Origin: Liriodendron chinense
Lineage: Eukaryota; Streptophyta; Magnoliopsida; Magnoliales; Magnoliaceae
Assembly: GCA_003013855.2 (NCBI GenBank)
Contig: PVNU02000853.1
Span: 558,001-622,000, forward strand
Reading direction: 5' to 3'
DNA length: 64,000 bases
Part shown: piece by piece, positions 33,920 through 46,229 of the stretch
How positions within the stretch are numbered: position 1 is the stretch's first letter
Layout: each line of letters starts with the position of its first letter
The notes under the pieces: model-generated
Databases searched by the model: none
What the model was told of the DNA's origin: nothing
The model's input: only the letters and a program-made list of their open reading frames with translations
Translations under genes and position numbers: made by a program

Positions 33920-36649
33920 TCGCCTAAGAGAGCGGAAGCCTCGTCGCAAAGGCAAAAGTCACCTCAGCATCACCCTCCGCAAGAGGATGCTGAACCCGCT
34001 GGTGAAATCTGAACCATTGTTGGAGGACCGGCTTGTGGGGGAGATTCTCAAGCGTCAAGAAAAGCATACGCACACAAGGCGTCTCAAAAGCCCCAGCATA
34101 TTTATTGGTTGGAAAAGACGCCTGATGTATCAAATCCTGGCCATCATCCAATCTCTTTTTCTCTTGAAGACACAGAAGGAATTCATTTCCCTCACAAGGA
34201 TTCTATCGTGGTCGCATTAAAGGTATTAAATTACTTAACCCATCGTATCATGTTGGATACAGGTAGCTCCGCTGACGTTCTCTACTTAGAAGCTTTCAAT
34301 AAAATGGCACTCGCCAGAAGTTTACTCAAACCAGTCTCAACTCCCCTCGTCGACTTCGGGGGCTAAGTTGTAACACCGGAAGGAAGCATCGACCTTCCAG
34401 TCACCTTTGGAGAAAGCCCAGCAAAAACTACTATCTTCGTTAATTTCTTCGTGGTGGATCGGAGATCAGTATATAACGTCATTTTGGGCCGAACTTTGCT
34501 CAACAAGATAGGGGCAGCTTTACACCCCCTGTACCTGTGCATCAAATTCCCTACTCCAAATGGAATCGGGGTTGTACGAGGAAATCAAAAGGAAGCTCGA
34601 ACATGTTATGAAATCGCCGTACAAGATCGAAAGAAAACCCAAGTAGCTCCTGTCATGACAATTATAGGAGACTCATCGGATCCTCCGATAACTATAACGT
34701 TGGACCCAAGAGAGAGTGCTCTTCAATCGGGTACTCCAAGGGAAGAAACTGTCACAATCCACTTATCTAAAGAAAATTTATCCAAGAAGGTTTACGTTGG
34801 ATCTTCTTTAAGCAATGTCTTTCGTAAAAATTTGATTCGATTTCTCACCGAGTATCAAGATGTATTTGCTTGGTCCCATAGTGATATGCCAGGTATCGAC
34901 CCTAGCGTCGTGGTGCATCGCCTGAATGTCAATCCGAAGCACAAACCTGTTCACCAGCGTCGACGTGCCTTCACCGTAGAAAGGCAAATGGTGATCGAAA
35001 CTGAAGTCGAGAAGTTATTGACCGTCCATTTCATCGAGGAAGTTGACTACCTGGAATGGGTCGCGAACGTGGTCCTTGTTCGAAAAGCTAATGGCAAGTG
35101 GAGAATGTGCGTGGATTACTCTGATTTGAACAAAGCATGCCCGAAGGATAGTTTCCCAACTTCACGCATCGACCAGTTGGTTAATTCAACAGCAGGGCAC
35201 GCCCTGCTCAATTTTATAAATGCCTACTCTAGTTATAACCAAATTAGGATGCATCGACCCGATAGTCAACACACTGCCTTCATCACTGATCGCGGCTTGT
35301 ATTGTTACAAGGTAATGCCTTTTGGTCTTAAGAATGCGGGAGCCACCTATCAGCGCCTGGTTAATAAAATATTCATCGCGCAAATCAATAGGAATATGAA
35401 AGTTTATGCCGACAACATGCTCGTGAAAAGCGTCGTAGAAAATGACCACCTTGCAGATCTTCGAGAAGCCTTCGACTTAATGAGGAAGTATCAGATGAAG
35501 CTAAATCCAGAAAAATGTGCATTCGGGGTTTCCGCTGGAAAATTTCTTGGGTTTATGGTTGGCCAATGAGGAATCGAGGCGAATCCCGAGAAAATAAAGG
35601 CTTTGATCGAAATGAAGTCTCCGTCCACTCTCAAAGATGTCCAACGTCTGGCTGGTCGCATTGCATCATTGAACAGGTTTATTTCGCATGCCTCAGATAA
35701 GTGCCTACCTTTCTTTAAGCTTCTTCGAGCTACTGCCAAAGCAGACTGGGTGTGGACTCTGCAGTGCTAAGAAGCATTTCAACAACTGAAGCAATATATG
35801 AGTGCACCCCCTATTTTATCAAAACCTGTTGCACACGAGCAGCTCCTTCTTTATTTATCTGTGTCTTCTACGGCCATTAGCGCCGCATTAATAAGAGAAG
35901 ATTTTGGGGTACAAAGGCCCGTTTATTATATTAGTCGAGCGATGGTGGATGCCGAAACTCGATATTTTGATATGGAGAAATTAACCCTCGCCTTAGTTAT
36001 TGCCGCTCGAAAACTGCAACCCTATTTCCAAGCCCACGCTATATTGGTGCCAACAAATCTTCCATTAAGACAGGTCCTTCAAAAACCTGAAGTTTTGGGG
36101 CGATTAACTAAATGGGCGATTGAGATCAGTGAGCATGATATATCGTTCTGCCCAAGAACCACCATCAAGGGTCAAGCCGTGGCTGATTTCATTGCTGAAT
36201 TTACATATTCTTCCTCCTATGATAACCCTGCGACCAGCAACCAGACCCCCTGGTCACTCTTTGTGGATGGGTCTTCACGGGCCACCGGTAGCGGAGCCGG
36301 ATTAATTTTAATTGCTCCTGACGGGTCGCATTTTCAATATGCTTTACTATTTGACACTCACATCTCAAACAATGAAGCAGAATATGAGGCTTTGATCGTC
36401 GGCCTCGAATTAGCAAATGTTCTCTTGATTCAGAGTTTACTTATTCATAGTGACTCTCAACTCATAGTCAATCAAGTGCTCGGCAAATTCGAGACGAAAG
36501 AAGAGCGGATGGCTTTATACAAATCCCGAGTACTTATCCTGCTCGCGAAGCTGAAGACATATGAAATAATTCATATCCCTCGCAAGGAGAACAAACTTGC
36601 AGATTCGTTGGCAAAGCTAACCTCTGCACCAGAATCTAAATTACTGTAA
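33920..36649 (+). pseudogene. Element D protease, RT, RNase H and second (archaeal-type) RNase H
   Basis: Protease with the canonical LDTGSS near 34253, so unlike the DLGAS of the Athila-like copies. RT follows from 34451; its catalytic motifs are altered, with INAYSSYNQ for the usual D-containing motif near 35218 and YADN for YADD near 35408. In-frame stops lie at 34364, 35567 and 35768. A retroviral-type RNase H (near 35800-36190, ISRAMVDAETRY) is followed by a complete second RNase H (36250-36640) with FVDGSS, NNEAEYEAL, HSDSQL and KLADSLAK. The double RNase H is the signature of the Tat lineage. The enzyme is certainly inactive. Confidence 0.92.
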
Positions 36650-37539
36650 TCTGTTCCCATCAAGTATCTTCATGCTCCGAGTATTTGTCAAACGACCCCA
36701 GAGTAAGTAGTCACAATCTATTCCTCTCCATGTTGGATGGACCCCATCGTCCTTTATCTCAAAGATGGACAGCTCCCGGATGATAAAAAATCCGCATGGC
36801 AAATTCGTCATCGTGCTGCGAGGTATACCTTACTAAACGGAACGCCATTGCGTAAGAGCTTTACTTTACCATACTTAAGGTGTCTTCATCCAGAAGAAGC
36901 GCATCGCATTCTTAATGAAATGCACCAGGGGGCATGTGGTAACCATCCTAAGGGACGCTCTTTAACATATAAAGCAATGAGACAAGGGTACTACTGGCCA
37001 CTATGAAGGTGGACACAATCGAATTTTTCAAAAAATGTGACAAATGCCAACGTTATTCTCCAATACCTCACCTGCCATCCGAGTAGATGACGCCGATGGA
37101 TGGACCCTGGCCCTTTGCCCAATGGGGAGTCGATATCATCGGACCATTGCCCACTGGAAAGGCCAGAACATGTTTGCAATTGTAGCAGTCGATTATTTCA
37201 CCAAATGGGCCGAGGCAGAGCCATTAACCACAATCACCGAAAAACAGACCACAAAGTTCATATGGAGAAACATCATATGTCGCTATGGGCTCCCCCATAC
37301 TATAATTACTGACAATGGAAAGCGGTTTAACAACGCCACGTTCTCAGAGTTTTACGAAAAATGGAAGATACGAAGTATTCGTACCTCCCCATATTATCCT
37401 CAGGCTAATGGGCAAGTTGAAGCAGTTAACAAGATCATCAAACATCATCTAAAGACTAAGCTCGATGAATGTAAAGGCATGTGGCCAGAGCTTCTACCCG
37501 AAGTCTTATGGGCTTATAGAACTACGACTTGCATGTCAA
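36650..37539 (+). pseudogene. Element D integrase, N-terminal and core part
   Basis: Zinc domain (HQGACGNH near 36925 and CDKCQRY near 37037), then the core with WGVDIIGPLP (near 37123), ITDNGKRF (near 37304) and NGQVEAVN (near 37409). Stops at 36647-36649, 37004-37006 and near 37085 break it. Element I is inserted after 37539 within the coding for the end of the core; the gtcaa duplication is at 37535-37539. Confidence 0.88.
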
Positions 37540-37743
37540 TGTTGAGTTCTTAATTGTGCATATTCTAACCCCAATTCATCACTCATTGTGCAAGGTTTGT
37601 ATGGTTTGTAGGCTAATCCAATGCATGTTTTGTGACTACAGGACTGAGAGTGAACTCCACTCAATTGAAGACAAAAAGGGTTCACTTGGGACTATTTTGA
37701 TAATGAACATTGGAGGACTAAAGAAGAAAAGGAAGAAGGAAGC

Positions 37744-38020
37744 CAGACCGGTCAGCGACTGGTCAGCCATGCATGTTGGGAGGTGTAGGATCACGTCCGA
37801 CCGGTCATGACCGGTCGGACAAGGCTGCTGGGACTTCAATGAATAGGACCGACCGGTGTCATTGCTGCGGTAATATGGATGAAAACATCCGACCGGTCAT
37901 AACCGATCGGAGGTGCTTGCTGGACTGATGATCGAACAAGGCCGACCGGTCATGACCGGTTGGCCATGCTTGCTAGAATGACTATAAACAAGGGCTGACC
38001 GGTCGTGACCGGTCGGCTGT
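37744..38020 (+). repeat. Palindrome array (I, 5' LTR), one copy collapsed
   Basis: Five palindrome positions plus a degenerate leading pair. The second has lost its right half (near 37850) relative to the 3' LTR. Confidence 0.9.
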
Positions 38021-38122
38021 GCGTGAAGACTTAGAAATTTCTAATTTCAGCCCGAAATTCTCTGCGCTACGAAAACTCTTACGCAATTTCTAGATTCTTC
38101 CGAAGTTGTGGATCCTCCAGAC

Positions 38123-38130
38123 TATAAATA
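38123..38130 (+). promoter_or_regulatory. TATA box of I 5' LTR
   Basis: TATAAATA, followed by GACACCTAGGG. Confidence 0.75.
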
Positions 38131-38289
38131 GACACCTAGGGATTGTTCTTAGGGTATCCTCGAAGGGTTGAAGCGAGGTTGGAGACTGTGGAAGTGGAGA
38201 TTGGAGTTTCACAACTCCTTTTGGTTTGCTTTGCTGTTTTCATGCTTTTTGTAGTTGATTCATGTTTCCTTGGATCATGAGCGGCTAAA

Positions 38290-38311
38290 CCTCTTAGCTA
38301 GGGCTAAGAGG
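38290..38311 (+). other. LTR stem-loop (I, 5' LTR)
   Basis: Perfect 9-bp stem, TAGG loop. Confidence 0.75.
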
Positions 38312-39103
38312 TGAAGCTTGTAGTGGATCCAAGATGTTTTAATTCGTAGTTAAGTGGTTTTCAGTTGGAATTCATGATTATGAACTAAGGTTTGAAGTTT
38401 ATACAAGTTTTTAAGTAATTTTTCTTAGTCTTGTGATGACTCATGGATGTTTGGATGAATTACTTATCTTCTTAATTCGTTTGCAACGGTCTAGACCTGT
38501 ATGATCCGAGGAATCGGAGTGCGCTCTAGTACTAAGCTCTTCATGAAGGGACTTCCTACCAAAGTTCTATTTTTCTGTTTTTCTGGAATATGTATGGACT
38601 GTGCTTGTGATTTGAATCCAGTTCAAATCCTGATCTAGCCTTGTCTTGTGAGAGGACTTGAGGATGGTTATGATTGTGGACTGGACCTATAGGAAAGGGG
38701 AATGACCTATGCAATTGAGCATGCTCAGCTCAGCCTACATTGAGTGAATCCTATGCATAGAAATTACATATTACAGACAGTTTGGTTTAACAGCTCTATC
38801 ATCCGACTAGATAGATCTGAATATCGATTCTAGTTGAGAGAATGAGAACCACAGCGGATTGAACATCAAGGATTGCTACAAGTGGATCCTTGAACCCCTA
38901 GTGCCTTCTTATAATTAGTTACTTTCAATTTAATTAAAATTTGTTACCCACATCAACTTCATACAACAATCTGATTAGTAGACTTCAATAGACACTTGTG
39001 GATGAATTTGTGAGATCCTACATAAGTCCCTGTGGATCGACCTCGGTCTTACCGAGTTTATTACTACATCGCAACCCTACACTTAGGGAAGCGAACAAGT
39101 TTT

Positions 39104-39121
39104 TGGCGCCGCTGCCGGGGA
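39104..39121 (+). other. Primer-binding site of element I (tRNA-Asp)
   Basis: TGGCGCCGCTGCCGGGGA, with one mismatch to the B site. Confidence 0.9.
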
Positions 39122-39663
39122 CTTTGACGGTTTTCACAAATTTCTGAAATTAGTATCTATTTAGGATTTTTTTTTAGATTTTTAAACTAACTTAGTTTGT
39201 TTATTTGATTTTTCTTTTCAGGGATTTCTAGGAAGCTGAAGAAGATTCAAGGATTCAAGTGTGAATCAGGTTCTATCCTTCTAAAACCTTACTATTCTCC
39301 TTCTCCTATTCATTCCTATTCATCTCTTGTAGAGTGGGTGGAGACTCCTTTTGGATCTCTAAAAGGTCGGCCTTTTTGCCACCTGGATTCCTATTGGTCG
39401 GCTCAGCCGCCTTGGATCACCTTGTGCTCAGAGATTTCTTTTCTCATCTCTACTCCTCTTTTTCCTTTTTCTGCACTTTTTCTCAAAAGATTCAAAGAGT
39501 GGGTGGGGAGTTCTCTGAACCCCTATTGACCAGGAGAAATCGGTCTCTATCCTTGCTTCTGGCTTAGCCATTGCAAGACACCTTGTGCTTCGGTCTTAGA
39601 GAAAAGTAAAGAAAAGGGAAGAAGAATTCTTCTTTCTTTTTTGTTTCTTATTTTTGGTTTTGC
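39122..39663 (+). other. Leader of element I
   Basis: 542 bp, homologous to the B leader. It has the pyrimidine run TTTTTCTTTTCAG near 39210-39222. Two overlapping open frames (39334-39567 and 39338-39529) begin with GTG, not ATG. Confidence 0.7.
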
Positions 39664-42510
39664 ATGCCACATTGGGCTCGGGATTCCAATAACCGACTCA
39701 TTAGTGAAGGGGGGGTAGTAGAAGGAATTGATAGAGAGCCACGTGCTAGGAGACAGCTAGATTCTCCAATTTTATCTGAAAATATGGCTGCAAATCAACC
39801 TAACCCGATCCAAAGTCAAACTGAAACAGGGGAGAATGTGGTTGAGGATGTTCCCCGACCAAGGACTCTACGTGATTTCTTGCAACCTGCAAGAACGAGC
39901 ACTCCCTCATGCATAATTTTTCCACAAAATGCAGGGAATGTGGATTTGAAACCGGGAGTGATCAATCTTCTCCCTAAATTCCATGGTTTAGACAGTGAAA
40001 GTGCCTATCAACACCTTAGGGAGTTTGATGAGGTAATCACCACCATGCACTTTGCAAACGTGACTGAAGATGTAGTAAGACTTAAATTCTTCCCTTTCAC
40101 TCTTAAGGATAAAGCCAAGGGTTGGCTTTATGCATTGAGGCCAAGATCAATTGGTTCATGGACTGATATGCATAGAGAATTTATTAAAAAATTCTTCCCT
40201 ACTCACAAAACGAACATGCTTAAGCGCCTTATCATGAACTTTGCCCAAAAGGAAGATGAAACTTTTTCCCAATGTTGGGAGAGGTTTAAGGACCTATTAA
40301 ACGCATGCCCACATCATGGCTATGAAAGTTGGCGGATTATAAGTTTTTTCTATGAAGGACTGACTTCATCCATGCGCCAATTTGTAGAGATGATGTGTAA
40401 TGGAGAGTTCATGAATAAGGAAGCTGATGAAGCATGGGATTATTTGGAAGAATTGGCTGAGAGTGCACAGTCTTGGGACACATCTAAACCAACAAATTCC
40501 AAGACTGGCCAACAAAAGGAAAAGGGAGGAATGTATGTCTTATCAGAAGAAGATAGCATAAGTGCACGGTTGGCTAGCCTTACAAGAAAGGTCGAAGCCA
40601 TGGAATTAAGGAAAGGAGAAACAATCAACTCCACTGACGTTGAAACTGTTTGTGGAATTTATGCTGGAAATCAACATGCTACACAAGATTGTCCCACATT
40701 TTCAGCAGTCCAAGGTATCTTACAAGAACAAACAAATGCCATAAACAGTTATCAACAGCAATATGGTGCTCCTAACTCAAACACGTTTAATCCTAATTGG
40801 AAGAACCATCCCAACTTCAGTTGGAGGAATGGGCCCAATGCAAATGTAAACAACACTCCAAAAGTATCACTAGAAGAGATGTTGGGTGCATTCGTATCGG
40901 TCCAGAATGAGTATAACAAGACAAATTCTCTAAAAATAGATGGGTTCATGCAAGAGCAATTGAAATTCAATCAAAATTCAAACCAAGCCATCAATGAATT
41001 GAAAACATCTCTGGCTAGAGTTGAAGCTCACCTTAGTGTTAAAGAGAAGGGCACACTTCCTGCTCAACCTCTTCCTAACCCAAGGACCCAATATGAGGTA
41101 CAAGATGCAAGCTCATCCTCCCACCATACGGAACATGTCCAAGCTATCACCACTTTGAGAAGTGGGAAAGAAATTGACAAATCTAATCCGGTGAAGGCCC
41201 CAAAGCCTAAGGATCCGAAAATTCCCAAAGAGGATGATAGCCCAAACAATATTCCACAAGAGAAAGAACCGGAAAGGCAATACAAGCCGGTCACCCCATT
41301 TCCACAAAGGTTGATTTCACCTGAACCTTTAGATAAAAATCTGGAGATTCTGGAAGTTTTCAAGCAGGTAAAGATCAACATCCCGCTGTTGGATGCAATA
41401 AAACAAATACCATCTTATGCCAAATTTCTAAAGGAATTGTGTACAGTCAAAAGGAAACATAACGTTCACAACAAAGTTCTTTTGGCTGAGAATTTGAGCG
41501 CCATCATCAAACAAGAGGTGCCCCAAAAATATAAGGATCCAAGTAGTCCAACCATCTCATGCATCATAGAAGACTACCAGATTAAACAAGCCCTACTCGA
41601 CTTGGGGGCAAGTGTGAATCTCATTCCATACTCGGTCTACGAACAACTTGGGTTAGGTGAATTAAAACCCACCAAAACCACACTCCAACTTGCTGATAGA
41701 TCCATCCGTATACCGAGAGGAATGATAGAGGATGTTCTAGTCCAAGTTGATAAATTCTACTACCCAGTAGACTTTATTGTCTTAGATACACATCCCGTGA
41801 TAGGCACCGGTGCACAAATTCCCGTCATACTTGGACGACTGTTTCTAGCTACCTCAAATGCCATTATCAATTGTAGAAACGGACTTGTACAAATGTCCTT
41901 TGGAAATATGACCCTTGAGCTTAACATATTTGATTTATGCAAACAACCACGGGAGGTTGATGATGATGTCCACGAGCTAAACATGATTGAATCATTCGTG
42001 GAGGAAACAGTCCCCTTGTCACTATTTTCCGACCCTTTGGAGGCATGCGTGGCCCATCCTCACGAGATGAATGATTACACAACACAAGAGATGGATGCCA
42101 TTCTAGATGTGATGCTGGTGCTTGAGAATAAAAGATGGAGGGCCCCAATTGAACCTTTGCCTATAAATGAGAACAAGGCCCTCCCATCCAACATCAAGGC
42201 ACCAAAACTCGACCGAAAACCATTGCCAAGAGAGCTAAAATATGTTTACTTAGGTCGAGATGAGACATATCCAGTGGTGATTTCTTCCCACTTGGATGAG
42301 GAACAAGAGAGTAGGCTAATAACCACTCTATTAGAGCACAAGAGTGTCATTGGATGGTCAATTGCGGATCTCAAAGGCATAGACCCACTGATTTGTACTC
42401 ACCGCATACACCTTGAGGAAAATGCAAAGACATCCCGGCAACCACAGAGACGACTAAATCCAAACATGAAGGAGGTGGTTAAAGCTGAAGTGGTGAAACT
42501 ATGGATGTAG
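39664..42510 (+). pseudogene. Element I Gag-protease fused frame, with frameshift into pol
   Basis: ATG at 39664 opens one 948-codon frame that covers gag, protease and the start of RT with no stop. It shows that gag and pol are one polyprotein in this family. The gag core is intact, but the zinc knuckle reads CGIYAGNQHATQDC, so the second Cys is Tyr. Protease has DLGAS near 41600. A one-base loss near 42500 in the RT N-terminus ends the frame. Confidence 0.93.
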
Positions 42511-45109
42511 GTATCATTTACCCAATATCCGATAGCCAATGGGTGAGCCCAACTCAAGTGGTGCCCAAGAAATCCGGAATAACCATCATAGCCAATGCCA
42601 ATAATGAACTCGTACCAACTAGAGTCACTACCGGTTGGAGAATGTGCATTGACTACAGGAAGCTAAACATTGTCACGAGGAAAGACCACTTCCCCCTACC
42701 GTTTGTTGATCAGATTTTAGAACGGTTGGCGGGTCATTCCCACTTTTACTTCCTTGATGGCTATTCAGGGTACAACCAATAGAAATTGCCCGTGAAGACC
42801 AAGAAAAGACTACATTCACATGTCCATTCGGCACTTTCGCCTATCGACGGATGCCGTTTGGACTATGTAATGCCCCTGCCACCTTTCAGCGTTGTATGAT
42901 GAGCATCTTTTCTAACATGGTGGGGACCATTCTCGAAGTCTTCATGGATGATTTTCCGTATTCGGTTGTAGCTTTGATGAGTGCCTTGAGCACTTGAAAT
43001 CTGTGCTAAAAAGATGTGAAGAGAAGAACCTTGTGCTGAATTGGGAAAAAGTGTCACTTCATGGTTCAAAAGGGAATTGTACTTGGTCACATCGTTTCAC
43101 AAAATGGAATTGAGGTGGACAAGGCGAAAATTGATCTTATCTCTAACCTTCCACCACCCAAAAGCATACGAGATATACGGTCCTTTTTAGGACATGCAGG
43201 ATTTTACAGAAGGTTCATAAAGGATTTCAGTTCACTCTCTCGCCCTTTATGTAACCTACTTCAAAAGGAAAATTCATTCGAGTGGAATGACGAATGTCAA
43301 AAGGCCTTTACCACCCTTAAAGGTATGTTGACATGTGCCCCAACAATGCAACCACCTGATTGGAGCCTTCCTTTCGAGATTATGTGCGATGCTAGCGACT
43401 ATGCTATTGGGGCCGTGTTAGGCCAAAGAAAATATAAAAAGCCATGTGTCATCTACTATGCAAGTAGAACCCTAAACTCAGCCCAGGCAAACTACACCAT
43501 TACTGAAAAGGAACTTTTAGCCGTAGTTTTTGCCTTGGAGAAGTTTAGATCCTACTTGATTGGATCCAAGATCATTATATTCACTGACCATGCCGCGCTT
43601 AAGTATCTTCTCTCTAAGAAGGATGCTAAACCACGGTTATTAAGATGGATCCTCCTACTCCAAGAATTCGACATAGAAATACGTGATAAGAAAGGAGTAG
43701 AGAATGTAGTAGCTGACCACCTCTCTCGACTTATCCTCACTGATTCCCCTGAAATGACTGCAATCAATGACATGTTCCCTGATGAACAACTTTTTGCTGT
43801 TTCCCAATTGCCATGGTATGCGGACATTGCTAACTATCTTGCTACAGGTACAATTCCTACATATTGGAAAAAGCAAGATAAGGATAGATTCTTCACGGAG
43901 GTGCGGAAATTCCTATGGGACGACCCATACTTATTCAAGTATTGTCCTGATCAAATCATAAGGAGATGTGTCCCAGATGATGAGCAACAAAGTATCATCT
44001 CCTTCTGTCATTCTCAAGCATGTGGTGGCCACTTTTCGGCTAAAAAGACCACAGCGAAAATTCTGCAATGTGGGTTTTATTGGCCCACCATGTTCAAAGA
44101 CACACATGAGTTTTGCAAAGCATGCGAACCTTGTCAGAAATTAGGAGGAATCTCCCGTAGAAATATGATGCCACTCAATCCTATCTTAATTATCGAAATT
44201 TTTTATTGTTGGGGCATCGATTTCATGGGCCCATTCCCATCTTCTTTTGGAAACTTATACATCTTGCTTGCCGTTGATTATGTTTCCAAATGGGTCGAGG
44301 CCATCCCTTGCCGGAATAATGACCATAAAATGGTCATCCGATTTTTAAAAGAAAATATTCTTTCCCGGTTTGGAACGCCTCGAGTCATCATAAGTGATGG
44401 AGGGTCTCACTTTTGCAATCGCCCTTTTGAAGCCTTAATGAACAAATATGGCGTAACACACAAAGTGAGCACTCCCTATCACCCACAAACTAGTGGACAA
44501 GCTGAGATATCCAATAGGGAGATTAAACACATTTTAGAGAAAATGGTGAATCCCGATCGCAAGGATTGGTCACTTCGGCTTACCGATGCGCTTTGGGCTT
44601 ACCGTACTGCTTTTAAAACCCCTATTGGAATGTCTCCCTATAGACTTGTCTATGGGAAGGCTTGTCACTTGCTTGTGGAGTTGGAACATAGGGCATATTG
44701 GGCTATTAAGAAGATGAATTTCAATTCTGACAAGGCAAGCTCGCTACGCAAACGACAATTGAATGAACTTGCAGAAATCCGGAATGAAGCTTATGAGAAT
44801 GCGAGAATTTACAAGGACAAGACGAAGATATTCCATGATAAGAATATTCTTCGCAAGACATTCACGATAAATCAAAAAGTCCTCATGTATAATTCTCGCC
44901 TACATCTATTTTTGGGAAAATTGTGATCTCGATGGACCGGTCCCTATATTGTGCAAACTGTCTATCCATATGGGACTGTCGAGCTGTTGAATCCGAGGAA
45001 CGACAACATTTTTAAAGCAAATGGGCAGCGATTAAAGCCGTTCTTTGAGAAATTCCCTTCAGAAGGTATGTCCATACCTCTGAATGATCCTGTGTATCAG
45101 GATGATTGA
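42511..45109 (+). pseudogene. Element I RT-RNase H-integrase (frameshifts, one nonsense)
   Basis: RT resumes in another frame with LDGYSGYNQ near 42760. Single-base losses follow near 42779 and 42953 (within the FMDD region) and a gain near 43046. From 43061 a 621-codon frame covers the end of RT, RNase H (CDASDYAIG, TDHAALKYLL) and integrase (H-x6-H, CKACEPC, WGIDF, SDGG, GQAEIS). An Arg-to-stop change (TGA, 44924-44926) removes the last 61 residues; homology continues to the normal stop at 45107. Confidence 0.93.
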
Positions 45110-46229
45110 TCTCCTAGTCTGATGGAGGTATAGAATAGTTAGGATTAGGAGTTTGCTGCTTTTGTTTCCGTTTTCATAGGTTGTTAGAAGGAGGAAGATT
45201 TCCACTTTTCACTCTCTCAGGTACTATCATTCCTCACTCTTATTTTCAAATTGCTCTCATGTTTTGCTCATTGCACATCTTTTACATTGAGGACAATGCA
45301 AGATTTGGTTGGGGGGTGTAGGATCACTTGGATGAATCCAGCGATTTGCAACATTTCAAGCAATCATGTGGAAATTTTTTCGATTTTTCAAAAATTTGAA
45401 ACTCTTTTGGAAAACACCGGTTCTATGCATTCGAGTTGATATGAGCATAAGAGGAGGAGATATGAAGTGTATGAGGCTGGATGTCTGGAATCTCTCATAA
45501 CATAATGGTTTTATATGTGAACTCTCCTATTTTTGTGATTGATAGAAAACCTGAACACTTTTACACCTAGATCACATTACACGATTTTCATGAGTTGAAG
45601 GGATTATGTGATTTATGGATTAGCTAGACTTTGAATTAAGGTGTTGAGAAATCAGGCCGGGGTACTTTGTCCATCCTTGTCCACGGGAAAATAATGAAAG
45701 ATATGGATTTTTAAAAATCCTATCTAATTTAAAAAGAAAAAGGAAAAGGAAGGATGAAATTGGGAATGATGGAAAAACGGTGGAAAATTCCGATTAGGGC
45801 TACCTACTACCAACCGGGGGATGGTCTACCCGTAACCAAAGCCGGAAATGGGATGTAGTGTGAAAGTCGTCGGAAGGACGGTAAGGCAAATTCCTGTCAT
45901 TGGCTTGATGTGGCTCTATGTACCTTGAGTTCTATAGTCTAGTTGATCTATGAAGAAGATAATCCTAGAAACTCGTGGGATGAATTTTCACTACCCACGC
46001 TAGGTTGAATTTGTTCAAGTCCTTCTATTTATCAACCAATCAGCAGGAATCTCATATGAATGCCTATTATGTCTTGAGGATTTACGGTTCCAACCTTTAA
46101 CACCTAATCTTTCTGAATCTTATACTTATGAACCTTGGAATGTATAGAAGGACGGTTTCTAAAAGAGAGTTGAGTTTTGAAGAATGGGATTAGTTTCACG
46201 CATGTTTTGCTCGGGACTAGCAAAATGCT
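45110..46229 (+). other. 3' non-coding region of element I, with internal second PPT motif
   Basis: About 1.1 kb. ACATTGAGGACAATG precedes GGTTGGGGGGTG at 45307-45318, and the palindrome GGATTTTTAAAAATCC lies near 45706. A CGTC-GGAAG-GACG hairpin lies near 45868, and CTCGGGACTAGCAAAA lies just before the 3' PPT. No env-like gene is present. Confidence 0.8.

Larger units (their letters stand above)
37540..39097 (+). repeat. 5' LTR of element I
   Basis: 1558 bp, TGTTGAGTTC...GCGAACA. It holds palindromes (37744-38020), TATA (38123-38130), a stem-loop (38290-38311) and the U5 inverted repeat near 39042-39056. Confidence 0.95.

Noticed and set aside
39334..39567. Two overlapping open frames (77 and 63 codons) in the leader, also seen in B and H
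   Set aside because: Both begin with GTG and contain no ATG. Being open in three recently related copies is weak evidence for coding.
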